Assembly: GCA_024402115.1 (NCBI GenBank)
Contig: JAKSJQ010000029.1
Span: 1-26,428 of the forward strand
DNA length: 26,428 nucleotides
DNA from: Bacteroidales bacterium
Lineage (GTDB): Bacteria; Bacteroidota; Bacteroidia; Bacteroidales; UBA932
Reading direction: 5' to 3'
Shown: in pieces, positions 9,503 through 17,918 of the stretch
How the letters are laid out: every line of letters begins with the position of its first letter
Numbering within the stretch: the stretch's first letter is position 1
Notes under the pieces: model-generated
Seen by the model: the letters and a program-made list of their open reading frames with translations, nothing else
Databases searched by the model: none
Told to the model about the DNA's origin: nothing
Translations under genes and position numbers: made by a program

Positions 9503-11947
9503 TTACTTGACTTTCCATTCGATGATACCTCCGGATTCTCCATCCTGGAGCTTGGCTACGATGTTGAGGCCAGTGGTGCTTACCGGAGCAAAGCGTACCA
9601 CGTTGTAGCAATCTTCCTTGACTCCGTATTCGTCGAGGGCCTCGACTTCCTTCCACCTTCCGTCAGGGAGCTGGTAGTAGAGCTTCCACCACTCAGGAAC
9701 CCTGTAGTTTCCGTCATAATGGTCGAATGACAACCAGTATACCTCAACCTCCGATACGGTTTCCTTCTGTGCGAACTTGTATGCGAGGTTCACTTCCGAG
9801 CCTCTCTTCTGCCACCAATAGTGGTATGGCTTGCTGATGTCGTGCGAACTCTTTGGCTCCCACTGGTCGTTCACGCCCCATGCGTCGCCCATGCCGGCTG
9901 CAGATTCAGGCGCGTCGTTCTGGATTGCTGCGACGCTCGAGGTGTATGCGGTGGCCTGCGATGCGATGGTAGGGAGCGGCTTAGGATGGGTGAGTCCGGC
10001 TGAAACAGGCATCCAGACTGCCATCTCGTTGCTTCCGCGGTTGCACCATGTGCTGTATGGGATGGCGGTGATGGTGACTTTCTCCTCGTTTCCGTTGAGG
10101 TCCACCTTCATTGCCTCTGCTGAAAGCTCAACGATACCGCAGAGCTTCTCCGGCTTGTACTCGGCCTTGAATGCGGTCTCTGCAGGAATGTATTTGTCGA
10201 ATACCTGACCATTTTCCTGGTCCACGCCCTCGAGGCAGTAAACGACAGGTCCGCGCATGATCGCAAGCTTGCCGCGGTCGTCCTCGACCTTGTCGCATGC
10301 CTGAACCTTGCGTACGTCCATGTTGAATTCGACTGAGATCTCGTCGCCAGCCTTCCAGTTGCGGTCGATGACCACGTATCCGTCCACGAGCTTGCCGCTG
10401 AGGTCCTTGCCGCCGTTCACGCTGACCTTGACGCCGCCGTTGTTGTCAACGAAGCTGTATAGACCGGTGTCTACTGGAGCGCCCTTTGCCCAACCTGGTA
10501 CACGGACCTTGACTGCGAACTGACCCTCATTCTCAGGATCGACCTTGATCTTGACGCTGCCGTTCCATGGATACTGGGTGCTCTGGGAGATATGGAGGAC
10601 TCCATTCTCGGTGTTGATGTCGCTGTGGCTGTCGATGAAGAGGTTCACGTATACGTCGTTGCCTCTTACTGCGTACATGTAGTTAGGCACAGAAGCCACG
10701 AAGCGGGTGATGTTGCCTGGACAGCATGCGCAGCCGAACCACTCCTCACGTGCATGCTCTCCCATGCTCTCGAGAGGGTTGTCGTAGAAGAACTTGTCTC
10801 CGTCGAGGGATACGCCTGACATGACTCCGTTGTAGAGAGCCATCTCGAGAACGTCGATGTACTTGCTGTCGCCGGTGTAGAGGAACATCCTGTGGTTCCA
10901 GTATACGTTTGCGATGGATGCGCAGGTCTCGCAGTAGTCCTGGCTGTTGTGGAGCTCATATTCAGGACCGAAGCCCTCGCCCTGTGCGCGGCTTCCGATG
11001 CCGCCGGTGATGTAGAGCTTCTTTCCCGCCATGTTGTCCCAGATCCTGCTGAGGGCCTCGAAGTATGCCTTGTCGTGGGTGAGTGCCGCAACGTCGGCAA
11101 CTCCTGAGTAGAGATAGCCGGCACGCACTGCATGTCCGACGATCTCCTCCTGCTGGATGATAGGCATGTGGTCCTGGCTGTACATGCTCGGAGCATGGCC
11201 GTCGGTGCACCTTCCTGTCTCGTCGCAGAAATACTTCGCCTGGCGGAGGTACTTCTCGTCTCCGGTGACCTTGTAGAGCTTTGCGAGTCCCATCTCGACG
11301 ATAGGGTGTCCGCCCGGACGGTGGATCTTGCCGTCCTCGTCGCCGAAGGTTTCGCAGACGAGATCCGCGTTCTTCAGGGCGACGTCGAGGAGGCTGCGCT
11401 TGCCTGTCGCCTTGTAGTGGGCCACTGCGGCCTCATAGAGATGTCCGCAGTTGTAGAGCTCATGGCTGTTTATCTTCTCCCATCTGTGGGTGCCCCACCA
11501 GCCTGAGAGCCTCTCGCACTTGTTGGTGACGCAGGTGCAGAGGTAGCCGTCAGGCTCCTGAGCCGCTGCGATGATTGCGATGTAGTCGTCGATCCTCTTG
11601 TCGAGCTCGGGGTCATAGTGTGCGGCAAGAGAATAGGCGGCACCTTCGATGACCTTGTAAGGGTCGGTGTCGTCGAACGAGAAGTCGCCCCTGTGCTCTC
11701 CTTCCATCAGACCTCCGGCGATCGCGAAGTTGTCGAAGCGTCCGTTGATGTCGCACTGGTAGAGGGCGGCGGGTATGGTTACCGTTCTGTTGGTCTCGAT
11801 TCTCGGTGCCCAGAAAATGTCCGTGATCTCCGTCGCGGTGAATGGAACCTCGAGTATGTCAGTGACGGGAATGTCGCTGCCCTGCGAGCAGGAGGCGAGC
11901 GCCGCGGCTGAAATCGAGAGTGTGAGGATTCTGTCTGTTATCTTCAT
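9503..11947 (-). CDS. GH127/GH146-type beta-L-arabinofuranosidase, first gene of operon
   Basis: Second predicted beta-L-arabinofuranosidase, 814 residues, and the promoter-proximal gene of the arabinose operon. It has a lipoprotein signal (MKITDRILTLSISAAALASC) and the same layout as its paralogue: an (alpha/alpha)6 barrel, beta domains and a C-terminal galactose-binding-like domain (from about residue 695, ending SGGIIEWKVK). The putative acid/base is Glu324 in QGEGFG; zinc and nucleophile residues are Glu340 and Cys342 in YCETCA and Cys408/Cys409 in FGCACCPGN. The two copies differ clearly through the substrate-binding barrel, so they may cut different beta-arabinofuranosyl linkages instead of being redundant. 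A TATCTTTG box (reading minus) lies about 29 bases upstream of the ATG, and the divergent HTCS gene begins 160 bases away. Confidence 0.93.
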   Translation of the reverse strand: MKITDRILTLSISAAALASCSQGSDIPVTDILEVPFTATEITDIFWAPRIETNRTVTIPAALYQCDINGRFDNFAIAGGLMEGEHRGDFSFDDTDPYKVIEGAAYSLAAHYDPELDKRIDDYIAIIAAAQEPDGYLCTCVTNKCERLSGWWGTHRWEKINSHELYNCGHLYEAAVAHYKATGKRSLLDVALKNADLVCETFGDEDGKIHRPGGHPIVEMGLAKLYKVTGDEKYLRQAKYFCDETGRCTDGHAPSMYSQDHMPIIQQEEIVGHAVRAGYLYSGVADVAALTHDKAYFEALSRIWDNMAGKKLYITGGIGSRAQGEGFGPEYELHNSQDYCETCASIANVYWNHRMFLYTGDSKYIDVLEMALYNGVMSGVSLDGDKFFYDNPLESMGEHAREEWFGCACCPGNITRFVASVPNYMYAVRGNDVYVNLFIDSHSDINTENGVLHISQSTQYPWNGSVKIKVDPENEGQFAVKVRVPGWAKGAPVDTGLYSFVDNNGGVKVSVNGGKDLSGKLVDGYVVIDRNWKAGDEISVEFNMDVRKVQACDKVEDDRGKLAIMRGPVVYCLEGVDQENGQVFDKYIPAETAFKAEYKPEKLCGIVELSAEAMKVDLNGNEEKVTITAIPYSTWCNRGSNEMAVWMPVSAGLTHPKPLPTIASQATAYTSSVAAIQNDAPESAAGMGDAWGVNDQWEPKSSHDISKPYHYWWQKRGSEVNLAYKFAQKETVSEVEVYWLSFDHYDGNYRVPEWWKLYYQLPDGRWKEVEALDEYGVKEDCYNVVRFAPVSTTGLNIVAKLQDGESGGIIEWKVK

Positions 11948-12107
11948 GTGTGGTCTTTATGAAATTTTTGATACACAAAGATACGCATTACGCGCGTAGA
12001 CGAGGTGGAATTCCGTACACTTTTTTCGTAAAATAGTCCAGCTTGGGGCTGTGTTTTCAGACGGAAATGAAAAAATAGTATATTTGCTGCACTAACTGAC
12101 CACATTC
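11948..12107. promoter_or_regulatory. Divergent promoter region, arabinose operon and HTCS
   Basis: These 160 noncoding bases separate the minus-strand arabinose operon from the plus-strand HTCS gene. A perfect TAnnTTTG -7 box for the operon lies at 11976-11983 (TATCTTTG on the minus strand), predicting a transcript start near 11969 and a leader of about 22 bases. A second one, TATATTTG at 12079-12086 on the plus strand, would start the HTCS message near 12093. Neither has a clear TTTG at -33, as is common for activator-dependent promoters. The roughly 95 bases between the boxes are the likely site of regulator binding. Box calls rest on the Bacteroidetes consensus only. Confidence 0.5.
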
Positions 12108-15100
12108 ATGTACTCTTTTGCAAAAAATCGCGCGATATTGATAATATGCGCCCTCCTGGCGTGTTCTGTGACATTTGCGGGCAATGCACCGGACTTCTAT
12201 TTCAGAAATCTCTCGGTCAAGGACGGCCTTCCGTCGAATATGGTCACTGCGATATGTCAGGACAGGGAGGGACTGATGTGGTTCGCGACCGGTTCCGGCC
12301 TGTCCTGTCATGACGGCGTTTCCGTCACGGCCTGCGGCTTCGAGGTCGACGGCAGGGTGGATCGGAACCTCTCGGTCAATGACCTTGCCGTGGATGGGGA
12401 CGGACGCGTATGGGCCGCCACCGACAGGGGAGTCTACACCATGCGCCCGGGAGAGGAGCATGTGTTCCGCAAGCTCATGGCTTCAGCGCAGGATGGCAGC
12501 AGCAGTGACACGATCGTGCTTCATCTTGCTGCGGACATGGTCGGGAATATCTGGATTGCGACCAATGCGCGCGGTGTGTACAGATATGATGTCTTTTCGG
12601 AAAAGCTCACGCACTACGTGCTCGGCGCGCCCGGAGTCGGGGTTGAGGCCATGATGGTGGATTCCAACAACAGCGTGATGGTGTCGGCGGCAAGGAACTA
12701 CGGCGTTCTGTTTGTCTACAATCCTGCGACCGACTCTTTTCACGAGTCGCCGTACAGCGGCGCCGGCGGGTCGTCACCGCGCGTCCTTGCGATGGGCGAG
12801 TCCTCGACCGGAGTCCTGTACTTCGGAACAGGGGACGAGGGCGTGCTCATGTATGACAAGGCACGCAGGACGGCAGTCCCCGTAGGGTCTGCAGAGGGGC
12901 TTATGCACATCCATTCGCTGATGGAGTTCGCCCCCGGAGAACTCCTGGTCGGTTCCGATGACGGGCTTATGTGGATGGACGTGGTGACCGGAGAGAGGAG
13001 GCTCTTTGTCAACGACCAGTCGGACCAGTCGTCCATCTCGAACAGATTCGTGTATCCTGTAGTCCGTGACCATGAAGGCGGCCTCTGGATAGGTACATAT
13101 TTCGGCGGAGTCAACTATGTGTCTCCGCACAGCAGCAGCTTCGAGCGCATGTCCATGTCCAAGCTCGTGGGCAGCAGCGAGGGTTTCCTCGTCAGTACGT
13201 TCTGCGAGGACAGGGACGGCAATCTCTGGATAGGCTCCGACAACGGCGGTGTGATCCAGTACTCTCCGTTCACCGGCAGGATGCTGAAATCATATACCCC
13301 TCTCTCCGACAAGGCGGGACTTCCTTCATACAATATTCACGCTCTCCTGGCAGAGGATGACTGTCTGTGGATAGGCGGTTATGGCAACGGCCCTTACCGC
13401 GTGGACCTCAGGACAGGAAAGCTGAAGAGCTACAACCAGTCCAGCGTGTACTCGCTCATAAGGCTGGCGGACGGCACCATGCTTGCCGGAACCATGACGG
13501 ATATACGCAGGTACGATGATGCGCAGGACCGTTTCGTGACCATCATGGAGGCGGGCGAGATCGTCGTCGACATCAAGCAGTCCGCGGACGGAAAGGTATG
13601 GGCGGCGAGCTCCGGAAAGGGCTTGTTCTGCATGGACCCGGAGACGGGGGAATGGACGGGCTATACCGTCGATGACGGACTTGTCAGCGACTGGGTGAAC
13701 TGCGTGTATCCTGATCCGGAGTCGAAGCTGTGGATCGGTACGCGAAACGGACTCTGCCGCTATGACCAGAGCACGGGAAAGTTTGAGAAAATCGCTCTTG
13801 GAGTGGATTGTGACGCACTTTTCCTGACAGGCGACGGCTCCCGTATCTGGGTGACCACCGTGAACGGACTTCTCAGCTATGACCTTTCGACCGGCACAGT
13901 GAACCACTATGGGACCACCGAGGGGATCATCAATGAGCAGTTCATGGTGAACTCGGGTCTGATGGCATCCGACGGGCGCATCTTCGTCGGCACGACGACC
14001 GGATTCCACAGCTTCTATCCGCACAACATCTATCTCAACCGCTATGTGCCTCCTGTGATCGTCAGATCCTTCACTGTCAACGGTGAGAGCAAGCCGACCG
14101 ACGGCAGGACAAGACTGCCGCACACTTCCCGGGACATCATGGTCTCATATGCGGCGCTGAGCTACTGCTCGCCGGAGGAGAATGCGTACAGATACAAGCT
14201 CGAAGGCTACGACAAGGAGTGGCATGAGGCAGGAAACAGGACCAGCGCGCTGTATACGAAGCTTCCCGGAGGAAAGTACCGTTTCGTGGTGACTGCCAGC
14301 AACAATGACGGACTCTGGAACGAGGAGGGAACCTCATTCTCCTTCTCTGTGAAGCCCCATCCGCTTGCGTCTCCGCTTGCCCTTGTCTTGTACATTCTGA
14401 TGGGTGCCGCGGCATCGACGGGCATCTTCCTCTACAACAAGAGGAAATATCAGAAGCATTACAGCGAGCGCTTCCACGAGGCCATCAAGACCCGCGATGA
14501 GCAGGACATGGCCGCGAAGATCCAGTTCGTGACCATGATCGCGCATGAGGTGAGGACACCTCTCTCCCTCATCACGGCGCCGCTCGAGAACATCCTGGGC
14601 CGAAGGGAGGAGCTGACCGCGAGGACAGCGGAGGACCTGGACGTGATCGACAAGAACAGCCGCCGTCTGCTCAAGCTGATCAACCAGCTGCTGGACTTCA
14701 GCCGCGTGACCGCATCCGGCGGAATGGCTCTGGACTACGCTCCGAGCAACGTCGTGGAACTCGTCAAGTCCGTGTGCGAGAGGTTCATGCCATCGATAGA
14801 GAAGTCGGGCGTGGATTTCAACTTCTACTGCCAGCCTGAATCCCTGGAGGCATGGCTTGACCCTGAGGCCTTCACCAAGGTGGTCAGCAACCTGCTTTCC
14901 AACGCGATAAAGTACACCAGGGACACCGTCTCGCTCTCGCTTTCCGTGGATGACGGCGGGGAGACCTTCTCGGTGGTCATCTCGGATAACGGCCGCGGAA
15001 TGTCGGCCCTCGAAAGGAAGAAGCTCTTCACTCCGTTCTACCGCGTCGACGAGAGCAAGCCGGGCACAGGAATAGGTCTCGTGATTGTCAAGCAGGTAGT

Positions 15101-16040
15101 CGAGGCGCACTCGGGAACCGTGATCGTGAACTCGACCGAAGGCTCGGGCTCCGAGTTCCTCGTGACCCTTCCGGTACACAGGGACCTGCTCGAGTCGGCA
15201 CATGCGGAAGCTACTGACACCCAGAGACCTGAACCGCCTGCAAAAGAGGCTGACGCCGTTGTGGAGGATATCTCCAGCAAGGAGCCTTACATACTCATAG
15301 TCGAGGACGACGATGACATGAGACGCTTCCTCGTTGCGGAGTTCTCGGGCGAGTACAAGGTCGTCAGCGCAGCCAACGGCGACGTCGCGAAGGAGATACT
15401 CAAGGAGAAGAACATCTCCCTCATCCTGAGCGACTGGATGATGCCGGGAACCGACGGCGCGCAGCTCTGCAGCTTCGTACGCGAAGACCGAAATCTCTGC
15501 CATATCCCATTCATCCTCCTCACAGCAAAGGCCGACGACAGCTCGGTGCTCGAGAGCCTCGGAGTGGGTGCGGACGCCCATGTGAAGAAGCCGTTCTCTC
15601 CGGAGCATCTCCATGCCCTCGTAGCACATCTTCTGAAGATGCGCGGCATGCTCGTACGCAAGTATTCGTCGTCAGCACCGCTTCCAAAGGGTCTGGAAGA
15701 GGCCGTGGCGTTACCGGAGAAGGATCTCATGACAAGGGTGAACGAAATCGTGGCGGCGAACATCTCCAATACCGAACTCTCGGTGGAGATGCTCTGCAGC
15801 GAACTCGGAATGTCCCGTTCGGCGCTCTTCACGAAGGTCAAGGCTGCGTCGGGAACCACCCCGAACAACATAATCATGGAGGCAAGGCTCAAGTCCTCTG
15901 CAGCGCTCCTGACTGCCGGGAAATACTCGATCGCGGAGATCAGCTACATGGTCGGATTCAATTCTCCTTCGTACTTCAGCAAGTGCTTCCAGCGCCAGTA
16001 CGGCATGACTCCGCATGACTGGCTGGAGAGCAACAGGTAG
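12108..16040 (+). CDS. Hybrid two-component system (HTCS) sensor-regulator
   Basis: One-protein glycan sensor and transcription factor of 1310 residues, spanning the inner membrane. After a signal peptide (MYSFAKNRAILIICALLA) come about 14 periplasmic beta-propeller repeats of Reg_prop type (for example GLMWFATGSGL, GNIWIATNARG, GNLWIGSDNGG, SKLWIGTRNGL) and a Y_Y_Y domain (about 670-745). A membrane helix is at about 752-778. The cytoplasmic part has a HisKA helix with phospho-acceptor His813 (MIAHEVRTPL), an ATPase domain (NLLSNAIKYT, DNGRGM, GTGIGLVIVK), a receiver with acceptor Asp1109 (LSDWMMPGTDG, then LLTAKAD and KKPFSP), and a C-terminal AraC DNA-binding domain with two helix-turn-helix motifs (final one in SIAEISYMVGFNSPSYFSKCF). 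All key residues are intact. Its position between two catabolic operons makes it the probable activator of one or both; the ligand, probably a plant oligosaccharide, cannot be read from sequence. Confidence 0.96.
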   Translation: MYSFAKNRAILIICALLACSVTFAGNAPDFYFRNLSVKDGLPSNMVTAICQDREGLMWFATGSGLSCHDGVSVTACGFEVDGRVDRNLSVNDLAVDGDGRVWAATDRGVYTMRPGEEHVFRKLMASAQDGSSSDTIVLHLAADMVGNIWIATNARGVYRYDVFSEKLTHYVLGAPGVGVEAMMVDSNNSVMVSAARNYGVLFVYNPATDSFHESPYSGAGGSSPRVLAMGESSTGVLYFGTGDEGVLMYDKARRTAVPVGSAEGLMHIHSLMEFAPGELLVGSDDGLMWMDVVTGERRLFVNDQSDQSSISNRFVYPVVRDHEGGLWIGTYFGGVNYVSPHSSSFERMSMSKLVGSSEGFLVSTFCEDRDGNLWIGSDNGGVIQYSPFTGRMLKSYTPLSDKAGLPSYNIHALLAEDDCLWIGGYGNGPYRVDLRTGKLKSYNQSSVYSLIRLADGTMLAGTMTDIRRYDDAQDRFVTIMEAGEIVVDIKQSADGKVWAASSGKGLFCMDPETGEWTGYTVDDGLVSDWVNCVYPDPESKLWIGTRNGLCRYDQSTGKFEKIALGVDCDALFLTGDGSRIWVTTVNGLLSYDLSTGTVNHYGTTEGIINEQFMVNSGLMASDGRIFVGTTTGFHSFYPHNIYLNRYVPPVIVRSFTVNGESKPTDGRTRLPHTSRDIMVSYAALSYCSPEENAYRYKLEGYDKEWHEAGNRTSALYTKLPGGKYRFVVTASNNDGLWNEEGTSFSFSVKPHPLASPLALVLYILMGAAASTGIFLYNKRKYQKHYSERFHEAIKTRDEQDMAAKIQFVTMIAHEVRTPLSLITAPLENILGRREELTARTAEDLDVIDKNSRRLLKLINQLLDFSRVTASGGMALDYAPSNVVELVKSVCERFMPSIEKSGVDFNFYCQPESLEAWLDPEAFTKVVSNLLSNAIKYTRDTVSLSLSVDDGGETFSVVISDNGRGMSALERKKLFTPFYRVDESKPGTGIGLVIVKQVVEAHSGTVIVNSTEGSGSEFLVTLPVHRDLLESAHAEATDTQRPEPPAKEADAVVEDISSKEPYILIVEDDDDMRRFLVAEFSGEYKVVSAANGDVAKEILKEKNISLILSDWMMPGTDGAQLCSFVREDRNLCHIPFILLTAKADDSSVLESLGVGADAHVKKPFSPEHLHALVAHLLKMRGMLVRKYSSSAPLPKGLEEAVALPEKDLMTRVNEIVAANISNTELSVEMLCSELGMSRSALFTKVKAASGTTPNNIIMEARLKSSAALLTAGKYSIAEISYMVGFNSPSYFSKCFQRQYGMTPHDWLESNR

Positions 16041-16152
16041 GCAGGATTGGGAATATGGTCCGATGTTGGCCCATATTGGCTGAAAAAATAAGCATAACGT
16101 ATTCATAAGTGGGCAAAATTTCGCTAATTTTGCATTAAACCACACACCAATC
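16041..16152 (+). promoter_or_regulatory. Promoter and candidate operator of the GH97/L-galactose operon
   Basis: This 112-base gap after the HTCS gene carries a TAnnTTTG -7 box, TAATTTTG at 16125-16132, about 20 bases before the ATG at 16153. A perfect hairpin, GCAAAATT (16113-16120) and AATTTTGC (16126-16133) with a 5-base loop, covers that box. Upstream, AATATGG (16052-16058) and CCATATT (16071-16077) form a second inverted repeat, and TTGGC occurs twice exactly 10 bases apart (16066 and 16076). The A-rich 10-mer TGAAAAAATA at 16081-16090 also occurs at 12068-12077 before the HTCS -7 box. A separate promoter for this operon, controlled by the HTCS, is plausible. Confidence 0.5.
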
Positions 16153-17913
16153 ATGAATCGATTCCTTGCGATGATTGCCGGCATTGCAGTGTGCCTGCTT
16201 TCATCTTGCTCAAAAGACTTGAAGTCTCCGAACGGACGTGTCGGAGTTGCCGTCACCGAAAGCGGCATGCAGATAAGCTATGCAGGCGTTCCTGCCCAGG
16301 AAATCTCAGTCAGCGGGCTTGGCGCACTCAAGAGTGCGGGCGGCCGGGTCAGGTACAGTGAATCCTATACGATGACAGGCGGAAAGCAGCTCCAATGCTC
16401 CAACCGGGGAGTCGGCCGCACCTATCAGTTCGAGAACGCAGCTCTCGAGGTCCGCGTGTACGACGACGGAGTGACCTACCGCTTCACCAGTGACGGCGGC
16501 GAGCCTGAAGCATCATACATCATCCCGGACGGCAGGAACCGCTGGATGGCAGCCATGAAGACGGACTATGAGCGCCCTTTCCCGAAAAAGGATGAATCCG
16601 CACCGGGAAAGGTGGCGTATCCGGCGCTCGTCGAGTGCGCTGACGGCGTGTTCGAGCTCATCACCGAGGCCGGACTTGAGAGAGGCCACTGCGCTTCCCA
16701 CCTTGTATGCAAGGAAGGTGAGCCCGGTGTCTACAGCGTCGAGCCTATGGACGAGGATGCGGACTACAGGACCTCTCCTTGGAGGGTCGTCATTATGGGT
16801 AGCCTTGCGGACATCGTGGAATCAACCCTCGTCACAGACGTTTCGCAAGCGTGCGCGATAGGTGACGCTTCATGGGTGAAGCCGGGCACATCAGCATGGA
16901 TATACTGGGCGAACAACCATGGTTCGAAGGATTATCAGAAGGTCATAGAGTACATAGACCTCGCTGCCCAGATGCATTGGCCATACAACCTCATCGACTG
17001 GGAGTGGGACGAGATGGACAACGGCGGAAGGATGGAGGATGCGCTCGCGTATGCACGGGAGAAAGGTGTGAAGACCACTCTCTGGTACAATTCGGGCACC
17101 TCATGGATCGGCCCCGGCGCTCCGGGCCCTATCGACCGCCTTCTCACTCACGAATCTCGCGAGAAGGAGATGAGCATGCTCGAGAGCCTCGGCGTCGCAG
17201 GTATGAAGGTGGACTTCTTCGCAGACGACAAGGTCGACATGGTCAACTATTACATCGACATACTCGAGGATGCCGCTGCGCATCATCTCACCGTCGATTT
17301 CCATGGCTGCACGATTCCGAGGGGATGGCAGAGGACCTATCCAAACATGGTGTCGATGGAGGCCGTGTACGGCGCCGAGTGGTACAACAACATCCCGTTC
17401 TTCGGCAGGCAGGCCGCATCGCACAACGCGACCCTTCCTTTCACCAGGAACGTCGTCGGACCGATGGACTACACTCCGGGAACATTCTCCGATAGCCAGC
17501 ATCCGCATTTCACCACATACGCGCATGAACTCGCTCTTCCTGTGCTCTTCGAATCCACAATACAGCACATGCCGGACAGCCCTGAATCGTATGCAGCCCT
17601 CCCTGCCGAGGTGCGTGCGCTTCTGACCGGGCTCCCGACCGCATGGGACGAGACAAGGCTGCTCGCAGGATATCCCGGCGAATATGCAGTCATCGCGCGC
17701 AGGAGCGGAAAGGACTGGTACATCGCCGGAATCAACGGCACAGATGAGAAGCTCGCAGTGGAGTTCGACCCTGCGGAATACGGAATCAAGGGTGCATGCC
17801 AGCTCGTTCTCGACGGAGACTCAGACAGGGATCTCGTCAGCACCGAGGTTGACGCCCCTGTGACCAGGGTGATCTGCCGTCCCCGCGGCGGATTCGTGAT
17901 GAAGACTATTTGA
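16153..17913 (+). CDS. GH97 glycosidase, retaining type, lipoprotein (smaller copy)
   Basis: A 586-residue GH97 lipoprotein (signal MNRFLAMIAGIAVCLLSSC, followed by SKD). It has the family order of N-terminal beta-supersandwich, TIM barrel from about residue 240 (WVKPGTSAWIYWANNHG) and C-terminal beta domain ending RGGFVMKTI. Asp354 in GMKVDFFADD is placed as the nucleophile and Glu403 in VSMEAVYGAEW as acid/base. Their 49-residue spacing is the same as in the other GH97 copy here, so both belong to the Asp-nucleophile, retaining branch and not to SusB-type glucosidases. The barrel entrance differs: AWIYWAN replaces the usual AWEWWND, hinting at another substrate. It leads an operon with an L-galactose-type oxidation pathway, only five bases before the lactonase gene. 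alpha-Galactosidase or beta-L-arabinopyranosidase activity is the family expectation; the true substrate is open. Confidence 0.91.
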   Translation: MNRFLAMIAGIAVCLLSSCSKDLKSPNGRVGVAVTESGMQISYAGVPAQEISVSGLGALKSAGGRVRYSESYTMTGGKQLQCSNRGVGRTYQFENAALEVRVYDDGVTYRFTSDGGEPEASYIIPDGRNRWMAAMKTDYERPFPKKDESAPGKVAYPALVECADGVFELITEAGLERGHCASHLVCKEGEPGVYSVEPMDEDADYRTSPWRVVIMGSLADIVESTLVTDVSQACAIGDASWVKPGTSAWIYWANNHGSKDYQKVIEYIDLAAQMHWPYNLIDWEWDEMDNGGRMEDALAYAREKGVKTTLWYNSGTSWIGPGAPGPIDRLLTHESREKEMSMLESLGVAGMKVDFFADDKVDMVNYYIDILEDAAAHHLTVDFHGCTIPRGWQRTYPNMVSMEAVYGAEWYNNIPFFGRQAASHNATLPFTRNVVGPMDYTPGTFSDSQHPHFTTYAHELALPVLFESTIQHMPDSPESYAALPAEVRALLTGLPTAWDETRLLAGYPGEYAVIARRSGKDWYIAGINGTDEKLAVEFDPAEYGIKGACQLVLDGDSDRDLVSTEVDAPVTRVICRPRGGFVMKTI

Positions 17914-17918
17914 GATCT

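Noticed and set aside
9502..9543. Earlier start for the larger GH97 gene
   Set aside because: It puts 14 hydrophilic residues before a clear lipoprotein signal and overlaps the upstream gene; the ATG at 9501 fits better.
13326..14123. 265-codon antisense frame under the HTCS propeller region
   Set aside because: Same reasons: shadow of codon bias, no signal, motif or plausible start region.
14334..15629. Long (431-codon) minus-strand open frame inside the HTCS
   Set aside because: It lies antisense to the kinase and receiver domains, has a low-complexity composition rich in Arg, His and Val typical of reverse-frame shadows in GC-rich DNA, and no domain is recognisable.
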